IMG/VR virus record: IMGVR_UViG_3300027971_000101
Coordinates: 1 to 39,596 of that record
Length of the DNA: 39,596 nt
Strand: one strand, 5' to 3'
Origin: a virus
The stretch's first letter is position 1, and each line of letters starts with the position of its first letter. The translations under genes were made by a program, and so were the position numbers. Below the pieces are notes generated by a model. The model was not told the origin of the DNA. It saw nothing but the letters and a program-made list of their open reading frames with translations, and ran no database searches. This document shows positions 9,025-17,678 of the stretch, in pieces.

Positions 9025-10731
9025 CTATAATAAACTTTGGAGTTCGGGTATGATATCTAACAACTTTTCTGAACGTATACTATCTAGTTCATGAGTCTTA
9101 CGCCAGAAAGTATCAATGAGATTAGTGTTGTCTGTGGCCATCATGAAATTAATGGCTGACTCAAATCCTGACGAAGCTCGATTTAGTTTATCTTTTGTGA
9201 TTAACCATTCTAAGTGTTCTTGATATTTCACCCGCAGACGTTGCTTGTACTTGATAGGAGCAATGTCAATTCGATAATGTTCTGGATCTTGCAAGATGTT
9301 TACATTGAGGTCTTGAGGTTTTATGAATCCTCTTTTGACCCAGTCTTGATGGAAATCAGGAAGATGCCATGCATTCATTATGCTAAGAGTGGGAGAGATA
9401 TAGAAGTCCACTTGTGGACACACTTGCAACATCTTGATCCTATTTTGCTCAACTTGATTCCAATCTGTACCTTTGCGTATGTATTCAGCATATCTTCCTG
9501 AACCATCAAGGCTGGCACCTACTGATACGCTATCGAATAGTTTCCAATATTCAAAAACACTTTTACCTTTGAGATCTGTATGTGTGAAGTTTGTGTTGTA
9601 AATTAATTTAACCTCAAATCGTTCTCGACGAACAAGTTCGTCCAGGATTTGATAATGTTCTTCCATTAACAAAGGCTCGCCACCGGCAAAGTATATCTGT
9701 TCTACATAATCAATGTGCGGCAACAACTGCTCCCATACATCAGTTTCTGTACGCCCAGCATAATTCAATACCTGATTTTGTTTTTTCCATTCACCGCCAG
9801 CCAGTTTGGATTGATCTTGATACCATTGGCTAGAGAAAATATGTCCACAACTACGACATTTGAGATTGCAAAGGTTTGAAAAACGGATATCCCAATATAC
9901 CATCTCAAATCTATCTAATGTTCCGTTATCTTTTGTTTCTGTAATTCGACTAATTAGATGTCCATGATGTTTATTTGCCGACTTCCTCCCTGAGAAGAAT
10001 CCAGAAATTTCTTGTTCATAGCATTTAGTACAGGCAGTGCTGCTTTTCTCTGACAGCATGTTTACTCTAAGCTGCTTCATTGGAGTGTCATTCCATATTT
10101 CTAACATGGTATTGGTTCTTAGATTGCCTATCTGACCTACAGCATTGCTCATGCAGCATGGAAATGCTTGACCGGTAGGCCAGGCATGCAAATGAATCCA
10201 CGGGTACATGCAAAATTTTTCACTGTCTGCTAACAAAAACTTCTCACGTTCACTTAGTTGATTTAGATTGATCTTGAGTGGATTAGAGGATCCATATTGA
10301 TATATTTCTTTTTTCTCGGAAGGATGGTGTTTGACAATCTCAGGAACATTGGTTCCTTCATCAATATACATACCGGTGATAGGAATAGCATCCGAACTAA
10401 TTTTGGTCACAAACTCAAGTTCTTTATTCAAATTAGGATTGTTAGATAATATGATAATGAAAAAGTTGCTAACATCCACTTTGTTGGCAATTATTTGCAG
10501 ATTTTTTAAGATAAGCCCTACACTGTTATTTTTAACATATACATCGCCACTTTTTTGGATAAACAAGATGCGTTGATTATTGGTGTATTCATCTCTGTGT
10601 ATTTTTTTGAATTCTGAATCTAACCAAATTTGAGCACACTCATAAGTCATGCTGTGCCAATGATCAAGTTCAATCACAGCAAGTATATCATGCTGTTTTT
10701 TTAATTGATCAATTTGTTCTTGAAATGTCAT
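9025..10731 (-). CDS. Radical SAM protein with extra N-terminal domain (3 of 5)
   Basis: I place the start at the ATG at 10731, which overlaps the upstream stop by ATGA; an in-frame TTG at 10746 would add five residues but is less likely. 568 residues. Residues 1 to about 165 form an additional domain absent from its paralogues (strand/helix-rich: ILAVIELDHWHSM, RILFIQKSGDVYV, NFFIIILSNN), with no motif I recognise. Then follow C174 (CMYPW), C192-C193, C234-x2-C237 and the radical SAM motif C288-x3-C292-x2-C295 (CNLKCRSC), then FAGGEPL. The N-terminal domain may bind the substrate or a partner. Reaction unknown. Confidence 0.88.
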   Translation of the reverse strand: MTFQEQIDQLKKQHDILAVIELDHWHSMTYECAQIWLDSEFKKIHRDEYTNNQRILFIQKSGDVYVKNNSVGLILKNLQIIANKVDVSNFFIIILSNNPNLNKELEFVTKISSDAIPITGMYIDEGTNVPEIVKHHPSEKKEIYQYGSSNPLKINLNQLSEREKFLLADSEKFCMYPWIHLHAWPTGQAFPCCMSNAVGQIGNLRTNTMLEIWNDTPMKQLRVNMLSEKSSTACTKCYEQEISGFFSGRKSANKHHGHLISRITETKDNGTLDRFEMVYWDIRFSNLCNLKCRSCGHIFSSQWYQDQSKLAGGEWKKQNQVLNYAGRTETDVWEQLLPHIDYVEQIYFAGGEPLLMEEHYQILDELVRRERFEVKLIYNTNFTHTDLKGKSVFEYWKLFDSVSVGASLDGSGRYAEYIRKGTDWNQVEQNRIKMLQVCPQVDFYISPTLSIMNAWHLPDFHQDWVKRGFIKPQDLNVNILQDPEHYRIDIAPIKYKQRLRVKYQEHLEWLITKDKLNRASSGFESAINFMMATDNTNLIDTFWRKTHELDSIRSEKLLDIIPELQSLL

Positions 10732-12059
10732 AATGAGTTGTACCAAGTTTTTAATGCCGGAAATATCATGCCAAGATCTTTGCCGCGACGTTGATCATAT
10801 TGTGTATAAAATTGCTTAAAATCGTTGTGTAATTTGGGCATTTCAAATGATTCACTATGTGGAGTTTTTACCACATCAAGATAATCAATCAGTCTTTGTA
10901 ACTGGTTAATTTCATGTTCGTGCAAGAATTCACTGTGCTGATTGGCAACCAACCATGCCTGTAATCTGTGTGCATACAGCATACGTAAATCGTCGGGCAA
11001 TACCAATGGTGATTGAAAACTAGGAAAGCGCAGTATGTTCAATGTCCAACTCAATGCATCACGACCATATTCAGTTTTCCATTGCAACATGCATTCTAAA
11101 AATTGATCTAACGTATCCAGGCACAATGCATTGATTGTGTTCATCACATGTATACCTCGAAATTTTCCGCTGTCTAACAGTCGTTCTACATTGTTGGCCC
11201 AGTCATCCCAGACCAATCCATCTCTGATGTATTCGGCTTGTGACCCAATACTTTCATTAGAAGTATAGATATCTACCTCAAGACCTTGTATACTGGTCAT
11301 TAGCCGATCAAGATCTACTGCTGTGCCCAAGTTTGAGTTGATAGCCAATCGTGTGTGACTGCGCCCTGGATTGTTTTTAAACCAGTCAATTAATTTCCAG
11401 GTATCACCACTCATCAGTGGCTCGCCTCCGGTTATTCGAAGTTCCTGTAGTGTTTGATGAAGATCTGTTTCCCACCATTTAAAAAATGCTTCAACATAGG
11501 GATTAGATTCACCAAACTTATACAGTTGACTAGATTCATGTATATGAGTAAAGTGATTACGGCCATCACTAACCAATCCTGTGTATGCTCCATGCTTTCG
11601 TATATCATTAACCCAGGTGCTACTGAAAGCAGGATTGCAGTAACTACAAGCAAACTGGCAAGTGCGGTCAAATGCAATTTCAAGTGTGCGTAAATTGACA
11701 TCTTGATCAACTGGGGTGTTAAAGGCTTCATTTAATAACTCTATAGGGTAAATTTTACTCTTGTACACACGATCACTGATGGCGTCACGTCCAATGTCTT
11801 CAATCTTCCAGCAATATTCACAGCCCGACGGCCGATCACCATGCTGCATCTGATCACGTTCAAATTTCTTTTTTGTGGTGTTATGTAATGCTGACGGATT
11901 GTGTTTGATATCATTTACGTTTATAGCATGCGCCGGGGGATGATGACAACTGGTAGTCATGCCACTGCCTAACCAAATGGTAGCATTGTACCATTTGGCT
12001 GCACAAAAACTTTCACTTAGATTGTCTAGTACAGTGCGTTTAAAATCTAAATCGGTCAC
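10728..12059 (-). CDS. Radical SAM protein, variant N-terminal cysteine motif (4 of 5)
   Basis: 443 residues; the start overlaps the upstream gene stop by four bases and its stop overlaps the next start by ATGA. Cluster motif C134-x3-C138-x2-C141 (CQFACSYC), then RITGGEPLM. The N-terminal region differs from subfamily one: C19 in FCAAKW, then C38 in SCHHPPAH, and C80-x2-C83 (CEYC). It shares this with the gene at 13161-14525, so the five enzymes split into two types. The CC pair of the other type is replaced by a single Cys followed by His-His/Tyr-His, which may change the auxiliary cluster ligation. Substrate unknown. Confidence 0.9.
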   Translation of the reverse strand: MTDLDFKRTVLDNLSESFCAAKWYNATIWLGSGMTTSCHHPPAHAINVNDIKHNPSALHNTTKKKFERDQMQHGDRPSGCEYCWKIEDIGRDAISDRVYKSKIYPIELLNEAFNTPVDQDVNLRTLEIAFDRTCQFACSYCNPAFSSTWVNDIRKHGAYTGLVSDGRNHFTHIHESSQLYKFGESNPYVEAFFKWWETDLHQTLQELRITGGEPLMSGDTWKLIDWFKNNPGRSHTRLAINSNLGTAVDLDRLMTSIQGLEVDIYTSNESIGSQAEYIRDGLVWDDWANNVERLLDSGKFRGIHVMNTINALCLDTLDQFLECMLQWKTEYGRDALSWTLNILRFPSFQSPLVLPDDLRMLYAHRLQAWLVANQHSEFLHEHEINQLQRLIDYLDVVKTPHSESFEMPKLHNDFKQFYTQYDQRRGKDLGMIFPALKTWYNSL

Positions 12060-13171
12060 AGATTATTTTGTATAAAGTTGAAAAAACGGTACGGAAATTC
12101 ATCACGTATCTGTGGGCCTATATCAGCCATATGTTGTTGATTATACTTACTTATTGACTGGGCTGCGACCAGAAATTGATTCAGGTCGCTTGCACATAGA
12201 TCTTCAACTACTTGTGCCGTTCGATCTAACCGATCTTGATTGTTGTCTATTAGATCAAATGATTCGTCGATGAGAGTGTGATAGGTTTTGAATCCCATGT
12301 TATGCAGATCTCTGTAGAATCCACGATTGGCCACAACCACAAACGGGTGACCCATGGCAATGGGTTTATAAATCTTTTCAGTCCGAAAACTGTAAGGATA
12401 ATCAAATACAGTTTCAGTTACCAAACTAAAATAGGTATCAATGTACGATTCGGCGCGGATGTATACATCGCCCCACTGGTTGTTGAACAGCTCATGTTTA
12501 ATAAACAATTGTTGATATTGATCTTTAAGACCGTCAAGATATTGTTCTACTTCATATTCAACTGGCAATAGCTGTATCTCGGATGGGCTGTTACATAGAT
12601 CAGTTTGATATGTATGGTGGTATACCGGAGTTGTATCTAGATTGGTCCAAAGTGCATGTTTCAACAAATGTGCATCACGCATCTTTTCTATCATGTATTT
12701 TCTGTGAGGGCGAGTGCGTCCATTTAGAAACAAGAATTTGTAAGGTTTGTTTGGTGTGTTGTATATTTCATCTACACGAGCACCTTGGTCAATATTTTGT
12801 TCGTAGCCCAAGACTCGATTGAGATAGCAATCATACATCATACAATTAAGTTCGGGTTCCATATCGCCGCCGCCTAACAACAGTAATTTTTTTTGCACAA
12901 CTAATTCTAGTAGTCCCAGTCGTTGACATTGAAGTTTAAGCACAATCGATCCTTCACTTGGGTTGGCCAACACAGGCAAAAAAAATCCTGTAGTGGCCAA
13001 TTCTTTTATCCTTATATAATGTTGATTTACTGTTTGTCTGGCAAAGATTGTGATTGAATTGGCCTGTGGCTCATGCTGATCAAAATCCCAAAATGTATCA
13101 TCTACTAGATGTTTGATTTCGGGATAGATTTCACAGGCAGTGTCGCAAATGATTCTTCTATTACCTAGCAT
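12056..13171 (-). CDS. TEK/DESYD-family protein, putative glycosyltransferase
   Basis: 371 residues, between the two variant radical SAM genes (overlaps of 4 and 11 bases). Motifs: FLNGRTRPHR (about 148-157), FSLVTET (about 258-264 overlapping the motif block), FRTEKIYKPIAMGHPF (TEK at 264-266), MGFKTYHTLIDESFD (DESFD at 302-306). The LNGRxRxHR segment is more explicit here than in the other copies and recalls a basic, phosphate-binding stretch. The first 140 residues hold no recognised motif. The usual HN near the C-terminus is YN here. Likely glycosyltransferase-related by motif analogy; unproven. Confidence 0.77.
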   Translation of the reverse strand: MLGNRRIICDTACEIYPEIKHLVDDTFWDFDQHEPQANSITIFARQTVNQHYIRIKELATTGFFLPVLANPSEGSIVLKLQCQRLGLLELVVQKKLLLLGGGDMEPELNCMMYDCYLNRVLGYEQNIDQGARVDEIYNTPNKPYKFLFLNGRTRPHRKYMIEKMRDAHLLKHALWTNLDTTPVYHHTYQTDLCNSPSEIQLLPVEYEVEQYLDGLKDQYQQLFIKHELFNNQWGDVYIRAESYIDTYFSLVTETVFDYPYSFRTEKIYKPIAMGHPFVVVANRGFYRDLHNMGFKTYHTLIDESFDLIDNNQDRLDRTAQVVEDLCASDLNQFLVAAQSISKYNQQHMADIGPQIRDEFPYRFFNFIQNNL

Positions 13172-14525
13172 GTAAACTACACTGTCTCCACCAAGTGATC
13201 ATTTCAGGAAAGGTGTTTTCAAAGTCTGTACCTCTACGGCGGTCGTGTTCGGTAAAAAATCTATAGAAATCTGCCTGTGCAGTAGGTTGTGGCTGTGCCG
13301 ATCTCATCCAGGCTATGTCACGTTCTAGACGTTGAACTTCATAGTCTTTGAACCCGTGAAACGGATTATCAGCAGTTGTAAGATTTGCTAACATGAAGTC
13401 CCTGGCCTGTTCTAGTTTTGCAGCATAACTTTCTGGCAGGGTCTGTAGACTTTGCCAAGCAGGTTGGCGTAGTACAGGCGTGTCAAACCATACACGTTGA
13501 TATGTTTTACTGTGTGTGCAACGCAGAGCCAGTATCCATTTCATCAGTGGCAAAAATCCTGTTACACTTAGATTGTTCATTGTGATAATAAATGTAAGAC
13601 TGTTGCGATACGGAATGTCTGTGAGATATGTTTCTACATTGCGTTGCAATCTTTCAAAATTCAATCCATGACGTATGTATTCAGCTTGTGGTCCTATGCC
13701 TGAATCAACACTCACATACTGCATAAAGTGTTCAATGTTGGTATTGCATAGTCGTTGAACATGGTCAAAGTATTTTTGTGATAGTTCAGGCTCTACAGAG
13801 AAATTTGATGTGACTGCTAAATGCAAATCACTCTTGGGATGTTCCAACACATAGTCAAACACTCGATAGGTATTTCGATCCATCAAAGGCTCACCACCGG
13901 TCATGCGAAAGTGTTTGAGTTCTGGATACAGGGTGGGCCACCATGCCCAGAATGCTTCTACATAAGGGTTGTGATCACGGGCAGGGATAGGCCTGCGATG
14001 GCCGCTAAAATGCTCAGCAGCGTTATGAGGAACCAAAGTAGGAAAGGCGCCGTGGCGTTCAACTTCTTGTTGCCAGCTAGAGCTGAACTGCGGGCTGCAA
14101 TAGCTGCATTTAAGATTGCAGGCATTGTTGAAATTGACTTCCACATACGACGGTACAACATCTTCTTCTCCGGTTGAGTTTTTTATCTGTTCAAAATCTA
14201 CTGCTGCCCAAGGTTCGCCAGACCTATAATGACGATCGCTCAGCTTGCCAAGATCTTCCATGTTCCAACAATAACTACATTCACTAGGACGTTGTTGTTG
14301 CAGCATTATCTTACGCTGTGCTTTTTTGTGCTGGGTATTATGCAAAGCCGCAGGATTAATCTTTATTGCATCAGGATCTATTGGGTGCAATGGCGGATGA
14401 TAGCATGAGTTATTTAACCCTGTGGTCAGATGTAAGCTGACCTGTTTCCATTTGGCCAAACATAATGCCGGGCCAAGATCAGCATGCATCTGTTCAGCAG
14501 ACGATAGAAAATTGCTTTTGCTCAC
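13161..14525 (-). CDS. Radical SAM protein, variant N-terminal cysteine motif (5 of 5)
   Basis: I choose the GTG at 14525 as the start: it lies 5 bases after the upstream stop at 14531, gives an N-terminus of the same length as the paralogue at 10728-12059, and avoids a 64-base overlap; an ATG at 14489 is the alternative. 454 residues. C22 (CLAKW), C41 (SCYHPPLH), C83-x2-C86 (CSYC), then C126-x3-C130-x2-C133 (CNLKCSYC) and MTGGEPLM. It is the closest paralogue of the gene at 10728-12059, sharing NPAALHNT-like and YCWxxED segments. First radical SAM gene after the GT-A-like cluster. Confidence 0.88.
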   Translation of the reverse strand: MSKSNFLSSAEQMHADLGPALCLAKWKQVSLHLTTGLNNSCYHPPLHPIDPDAIKINPAALHNTQHKKAQRKIMLQQQRPSECSYCWNMEDLGKLSDRHYRSGEPWAAVDFEQIKNSTGEEDVVPSYVEVNFNNACNLKCSYCSPQFSSSWQQEVERHGAFPTLVPHNAAEHFSGHRRPIPARDHNPYVEAFWAWWPTLYPELKHFRMTGGEPLMDRNTYRVFDYVLEHPKSDLHLAVTSNFSVEPELSQKYFDHVQRLCNTNIEHFMQYVSVDSGIGPQAEYIRHGLNFERLQRNVETYLTDIPYRNSLTFIITMNNLSVTGFLPLMKWILALRCTHSKTYQRVWFDTPVLRQPAWQSLQTLPESYAAKLEQARDFMLANLTTADNPFHGFKDYEVQRLERDIAWMRSAQPQPTAQADFYRFFTEHDRRRGTDFENTFPEMITWWRQCSLHAR

Positions 14526-14530
14526 AAGAA

Positions 14531-15463
14531 TTACCAACCTTCTTGCTGACGTATTACATCTATTTCTCTTACCATTACACCACGGTTGTGCCAATTGCTG
14601 CGATAATGATGTTTGAAAAATGCACTTGCTTCTACTGTGAGCATGTGCATGGGCAGATCCAATTGCGTATGCAATTCGTTGGCAATGTTGTTGCTCACAT
14701 GTTCAGGTTGTTCATCTTTTACAGTATTCCATAGTTCTGCTAATGCATCAAAATTTTGTACCTGCAAATAATCCCAATTTGTGAGCATGGTCATATATGT
14801 GCCTTGTCGGGCGCCAGCCATGGCCCAGTATCCGTAGTCTGTATCTGCTCCCACATTGTGCCAAATAGTAAGATGGTCAAGATTGCGTTGATGCACCCTG
14901 GCTTGAAATTCAGTCACACTAGGCCGGCGACCACGATCTAAACACATCTTTACACCTTCTCTAAATCCTGCACGCCAAGCCTGGAATGCTGATCCATTGG
15001 GGTATGTGGTAGAATAGCAGTCATGCATGGACCAGTACAGTGGATCAAAACAAAACTCTACTTGTGTTTCTGTACGACCGTCGGTGTTTTCATGTGTGTG
15101 CATGGCTTGCACATAGGCTCTGGTCCAGGAACTCAATCCACCATTGCCATACATGAGTCCATTCACATGGTTACGTGCTCTCCATCTAAACACAGCATGT
15201 TCATGATCTTCAGTGGGGAATGACAGTGTTTGATTGAAGAATTTTGGATCAGGAAGATTGTCTCCATCAATCAAGATGAAACGTTCTGTGGTGCTGGCAT
15301 CTGCTGCTGCTTTATGGGCAGCATCACTTCCTTTGACCCCATCTACTCGTGTGGCCCAGGGCACCATATTCCTAATTTTGACCCAGTGTTCTTCCTTTTG
15401 TGATTCATCATATGTTAGATAAACGCAATCCAAATCTGCAATATCAATTTGTGTCAACGACAT
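14531..15463 (-). CDS. GT-A-like glycosyltransferase, DGD motif
   Basis: Start taken at the ATG at 15463 (GGAAG about 10 bases upstream); an ATG at 15508 would overlap the previous gene by 65 bases. 310 residues. IDGDN at 65-69 is a DxD-type metal/nucleotide-sugar site following a hydrophobic strand (RFILIDGDN), as in GT-A glycosyltransferases. Further visible: a His/Trp-rich middle (FCFDPLYWSMHDCYS) and a C-terminal region with HxxW pairs. Predicted to transfer a sugar in the cytoplasm using a UDP/GDP donor. Ends in TAA 5 bases before the radical SAM gene start. Confidence 0.75.
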   Translation of the reverse strand: MSLTQIDIADLDCVYLTYDESQKEEHWVKIRNMVPWATRVDGVKGSDAAHKAAADASTTERFILIDGDNLPDPKFFNQTLSFPTEDHEHAVFRWRARNHVNGLMYGNGGLSSWTRAYVQAMHTHENTDGRTETQVEFCFDPLYWSMHDCYSTTYPNGSAFQAWRAGFREGVKMCLDRGRRPSVTEFQARVHQRNLDHLTIWHNVGADTDYGYWAMAGARQGTYMTMLTNWDYLQVQNFDALAELWNTVKDEQPEHVSNNIANELHTQLDLPMHMLTVEASAFFKHHYRSNWHNRGVMVREIDVIRQQEGW

Positions 15464-15788
15464 TTTGTTTTTTCTTCCAATATTGGCCAGGTTGCTGTGC
15501 GACCACAACAGTCACATCATTTGTGTGGCAAAGTGTACCAGACTTGCTGGGTATAAGTTTAGTTATTCTGGTTTGTCGCTGGCGTACTAACTTTCCATCA
15601 ATAACCTTGACTGAGTGGTCTTGTGATGCAAACTGTTCAGGAGTAATATCAATATGCTTACCAGGTAAATCTTCATGGCTATAAAACAATGGCTCGCCAA
15701 CATCATTGTGGTAGAGTCTATAATACACAGGTTTGGGTTCGGGCCACTGAATGTCTTTCCAAAAGCCCAAAAATTCTTCTTCAGTCAT
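15444..15788 (-). CDS. Small hypothetical protein (114 aa)
   Basis: Start at 15788 overlaps the upstream stop by 8 bases; its stop lies 20 bases inside the next gene. Visible: an acidic N-terminus (MTEEEFLGFW), PVYYRLYHNDVGEPLFYSHEDLPG, and a strand-rich end with SKSGTLCHTNDVTVVV. One Cys and one His fall in the GTLCHTNDV segment. It has the look of a small beta-rich phage protein. No function can be assigned. It sits inside the three GT-A-like genes, so a structural or accessory role to that set is plausible. Confidence 0.75.
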   Translation of the reverse strand: MTEEEFLGFWKDIQWPEPKPVYYRLYHNDVGEPLFYSHEDLPGKHIDITPEQFASQDHSVKVIDGKLVRQRQTRITKLIPSKSGTLCHTNDVTVVVAQQPGQYWKKKQNVVDTN

Positions 15789-16554
15789 TGCGCCAATCCT
15801 TCAGATGGTAATGCACTGCACCCCACTGTGCTACAGTGTTGATTCTTAATGGATTAGATTCCCATACTAATTCTTTTGTCCAATCGTGTGTTTGAGTTGG
15901 AATCATATAGCGTTTCATGTGTACCATACGTGGATATGTTGCAAAGGGCATGGTCACACGCTCTGGGCTCATGATCTGTGCTGCCATGGCATATACCAAA
16001 TCAGTTGATGCAGTTTCATCGGGGAATTTTAACAGAGTTTTGTAGCTGGTCCAATGTTCAAAAATCTTTCGAACCAATCGAAAAAACTCTTGTGCAGTTT
16101 GACTCACCCTCCAGTATGTTATGGCATTGTAAACGTCTGGCAAGTGGTTGGTATCAAATACTTTTCTGTAAAATCTGCTGTCGGCTGGTTGATCATAAAA
16201 GTTTCTGGCGCCGGTGGATATCACAACATCTCGATGTTCAAACATAGTCCACCAATGATCTATAGCACTGGCAATGACCATATCTGCTTCCAGTTTGATA
16301 GTTTGCCTGAACGGACTTGCACCAAACACTTGCCAATCATTGGCATAAGGATTGTCACTAAGTGGAAATGCAAAAGTTTTATGATAGTTGAATAGGTCAC
16401 AATCGTATTCTTCAGCATTGGTCAACAAACAAATTTCAGCATCAGGATGGAAATGCCGAATAGACCCAGCCAGCTGATTGGCACAGGCAACATAGTCTAC
16501 TGTATCAGAGTTTTGTGCAGTAATAACATATCCGCGTTCAGACTGAATTGGCAA
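15781..16554 (-). CDS. GT-A-like glycosyltransferase (EAD motif)
   Basis: 257 residues with a TTG start at 16554; no ATG lies close, and AGGAG at 16560-16564 is ideally spaced 6 bases upstream, supporting this start. The strand YVITAQNSDTVDYVACANQLAGSI and the KLEADMVIAS segment (EAD at 89-91, a DxD variant) match the nucleotide-sugar-binding core of GT-A enzymes, such as family 8-type transferases. The stop codon is 8 bases inside the next gene. It resembles the following GT-A-like gene in length and motif position, so the two may be paralogues. Donor and acceptor are unknown. Confidence 0.75.
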   Translation of the reverse strand: MPIQSERGYVITAQNSDTVDYVACANQLAGSIRHFHPDAEICLLTNAEEYDCDLFNYHKTFAFPLSDNPYANDWQVFGASPFRQTIKLEADMVIASAIDHWWTMFEHRDVVISTGARNFYDQPADSRFYRKVFDTNHLPDVYNAITYWRVSQTAQEFFRLVRKIFEHWTSYKTLLKFPDETASTDLVYAMAAQIMSPERVTMPFATYPRMVHMKRYMIPTQTHDWTKELVWESNPLRINTVAQWGAVHYHLKDWRND

Positions 16555-17341
16555 TGATATCTCCTAGATGTTTCTTACCCATGGCATGAAAGTCCATGCT
16601 GTGCCAATCTATCTTTTTTGGTTGACCTTGATCTTGATACTTGATTTCAAAATGATCTGTGTCAATCTGAGAGAGCACATGCTCGGGCAGCACACTGGCC
16701 AAACTCCAAGGTATGTCGTGTACTTTTAATGTGTGTCCGCTTACTATGCCCAAAGCAATGCTGAGTGCATAATCATTGCGATAATTGGGACCTTGCATGT
16801 GATATAAATCTCGGTAGTGTGTCCAGTTTTGTTTGACCATGTTCATACAATCAAAGATGTATTGTGCAGTATTGCCTTTACGGAACATCATCACTGTGGC
16901 CCACCACATGGGAAATTTATTTTGCCCAAAATAGTTTAGCCCTTCAAACTGATTGATGGCAGTAACATCCCAGGCCAGGCGATGACACGCAAAGTCTTGC
17001 GGCATATCAAGCACATTTCTTAATTCATTACTACAAACCACATAGTCGGCATCTAGCACTAGGGTTTGATCCCAAGGAGTTAGACTGTATGCATCCGTTC
17101 GTCCAGTATTGTACCATGTGATAGTTTCTTTGTAATCATCAAAATATCGTGTGCCGCCGCTGGCAGGATCTGCGTGTATAACTTGATCAAACTTGATCAG
17201 TTGAGCATGATCGGTACAGTTTGTAACTACTGCTACCGGGATGTTGAGATGTCGCCGGATACGATCAGCATTCCATGCAGCCATTTTCACATAGTCGGTT
17301 TGTTCATTGTTGAATGCAAAGATTACAGCACCAGTGGTCAT
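16538..17341 (-). CDS. GT-A-like glycosyltransferase, DAD motif
   Basis: Start at the ATG at 17341, which overlaps the upstream stop by ATGA; a longer reading to 17398 is unlikely. 267 residues. N-terminal strand GAVIFAFNNEQTDYVKMA, then LTPWDQTLVLDADYVV with a DxD site at 97-99 (DAD) and the usual hydrophobic strand before it. WW and HYRDLYHMQGPNYRNDYAL in the second half fit an acceptor-binding region. Predicted sugar transferase; likely a paralogue of the gene at 15781-16554, as both share an N-terminal pattern and DxD spacing. Confidence 0.78.
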   Translation of the reverse strand: MTTGAVIFAFNNEQTDYVKMAAWNADRIRRHLNIPVAVVTNCTDHAQLIKFDQVIHADPASGGTRYFDDYKETITWYNTGRTDAYSLTPWDQTLVLDADYVVCSNELRNVLDMPQDFACHRLAWDVTAINQFEGLNYFGQNKFPMWWATVMMFRKGNTAQYIFDCMNMVKQNWTHYRDLYHMQGPNYRNDYALSIALGIVSGHTLKVHDIPWSLASVLPEHVLSQIDTDHFEIKYQDQGQPKKIDWHSMDFHAMGKKHLGDIIANSV

Positions 17342-17643
17342 CGTTTTTTGTTTAATTCTTCGTGCTCTACCAACCAAGCATTCATTTGTTCTTGCCATCG
17401 TTGCATGGCCAAGCCTCGCAGTTGTTCAGGATTGATCTGAACTGGAGTTTCATACAGGTCTAATATTACTGCATCACCAGGAGGTACTGTGGCCAGTAGT
17501 ACCACAAGTTCTGGTCCAGCACGCCACATACCGCCCGCATGGGCAAATAGCATCCGTGCCTCGTATTTTTCTTTCAATACGCGGCGGGCAGCCGCATGAT
17601 CAAATCGGGCTCGTGCATGAGCAAGTAAATTGTCAGTGTTCAT
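17338..17643 (-). CDS. Small conserved-looking phage protein (101 aa)
   Basis: Start taken at the ATG at 17643; upstream in-frame codons would run through the terminator hairpin and into the previous gene. Product: MNTDNLLAHARARFDHAAARR, then KEKYEARMLFAHAGGMWRAG and a C-terminal RWQEQMNAWLVEHEEL. Helix-rich at both ends with a short strand core. I recall similar small proteins near tail genes of T4-like marine phages, from memory only. First gene after the terminator; its stop overlaps the first GT-A-like gene by ATGA, so it leads the accessory operon. GC content looks higher than in the genes around 1.9-3 kb. Confidence 0.8.
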   Translation of the reverse strand: MNTDNLLAHARARFDHAAARRVLKEKYEARMLFAHAGGMWRAGPELVVLLATVPPGDAVILDLYETPVQINPEQLRGLAMQRWQEQMNAWLVEHEELNKKR

Positions 17644-17649
17644 TAATGT

Positions 17650-17678
17650 ATTATAAATGAAAAAAGGGCAAAAGTCTA
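17650..17678 (-). promoter_or_regulatory. Candidate sigma70-like promoter for the accessory operon
   Basis: Reading the minus strand: TAGACT (17678-17673, 4 of 6 matches to the -35 consensus), 17 bases, then TATAAT (17655-17650, perfect -10). The predicted start site falls close to the ATG at 17643, so the transcript would be nearly leaderless. The -35 element overlaps the terminator stem-loop. This is seen by eye only and could be chance in AT-rich DNA, but it is the only strong -10 in the spacer between the two operons. Confidence 0.4.

Noticed and set aside
13821-14177. A 118-residue plus-strand open frame
   Set aside because: Antisense to the radical SAM gene at 13161-14525, which has clear motifs; no conserved features in the plus-strand frame.
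5611-14525. Ordinary C-terminal SPASM domains in the radical SAM proteins
   Set aside because: Auxiliary cysteines lie before the barrel, not after; the C-terminal parts lack the expected Cys pattern.
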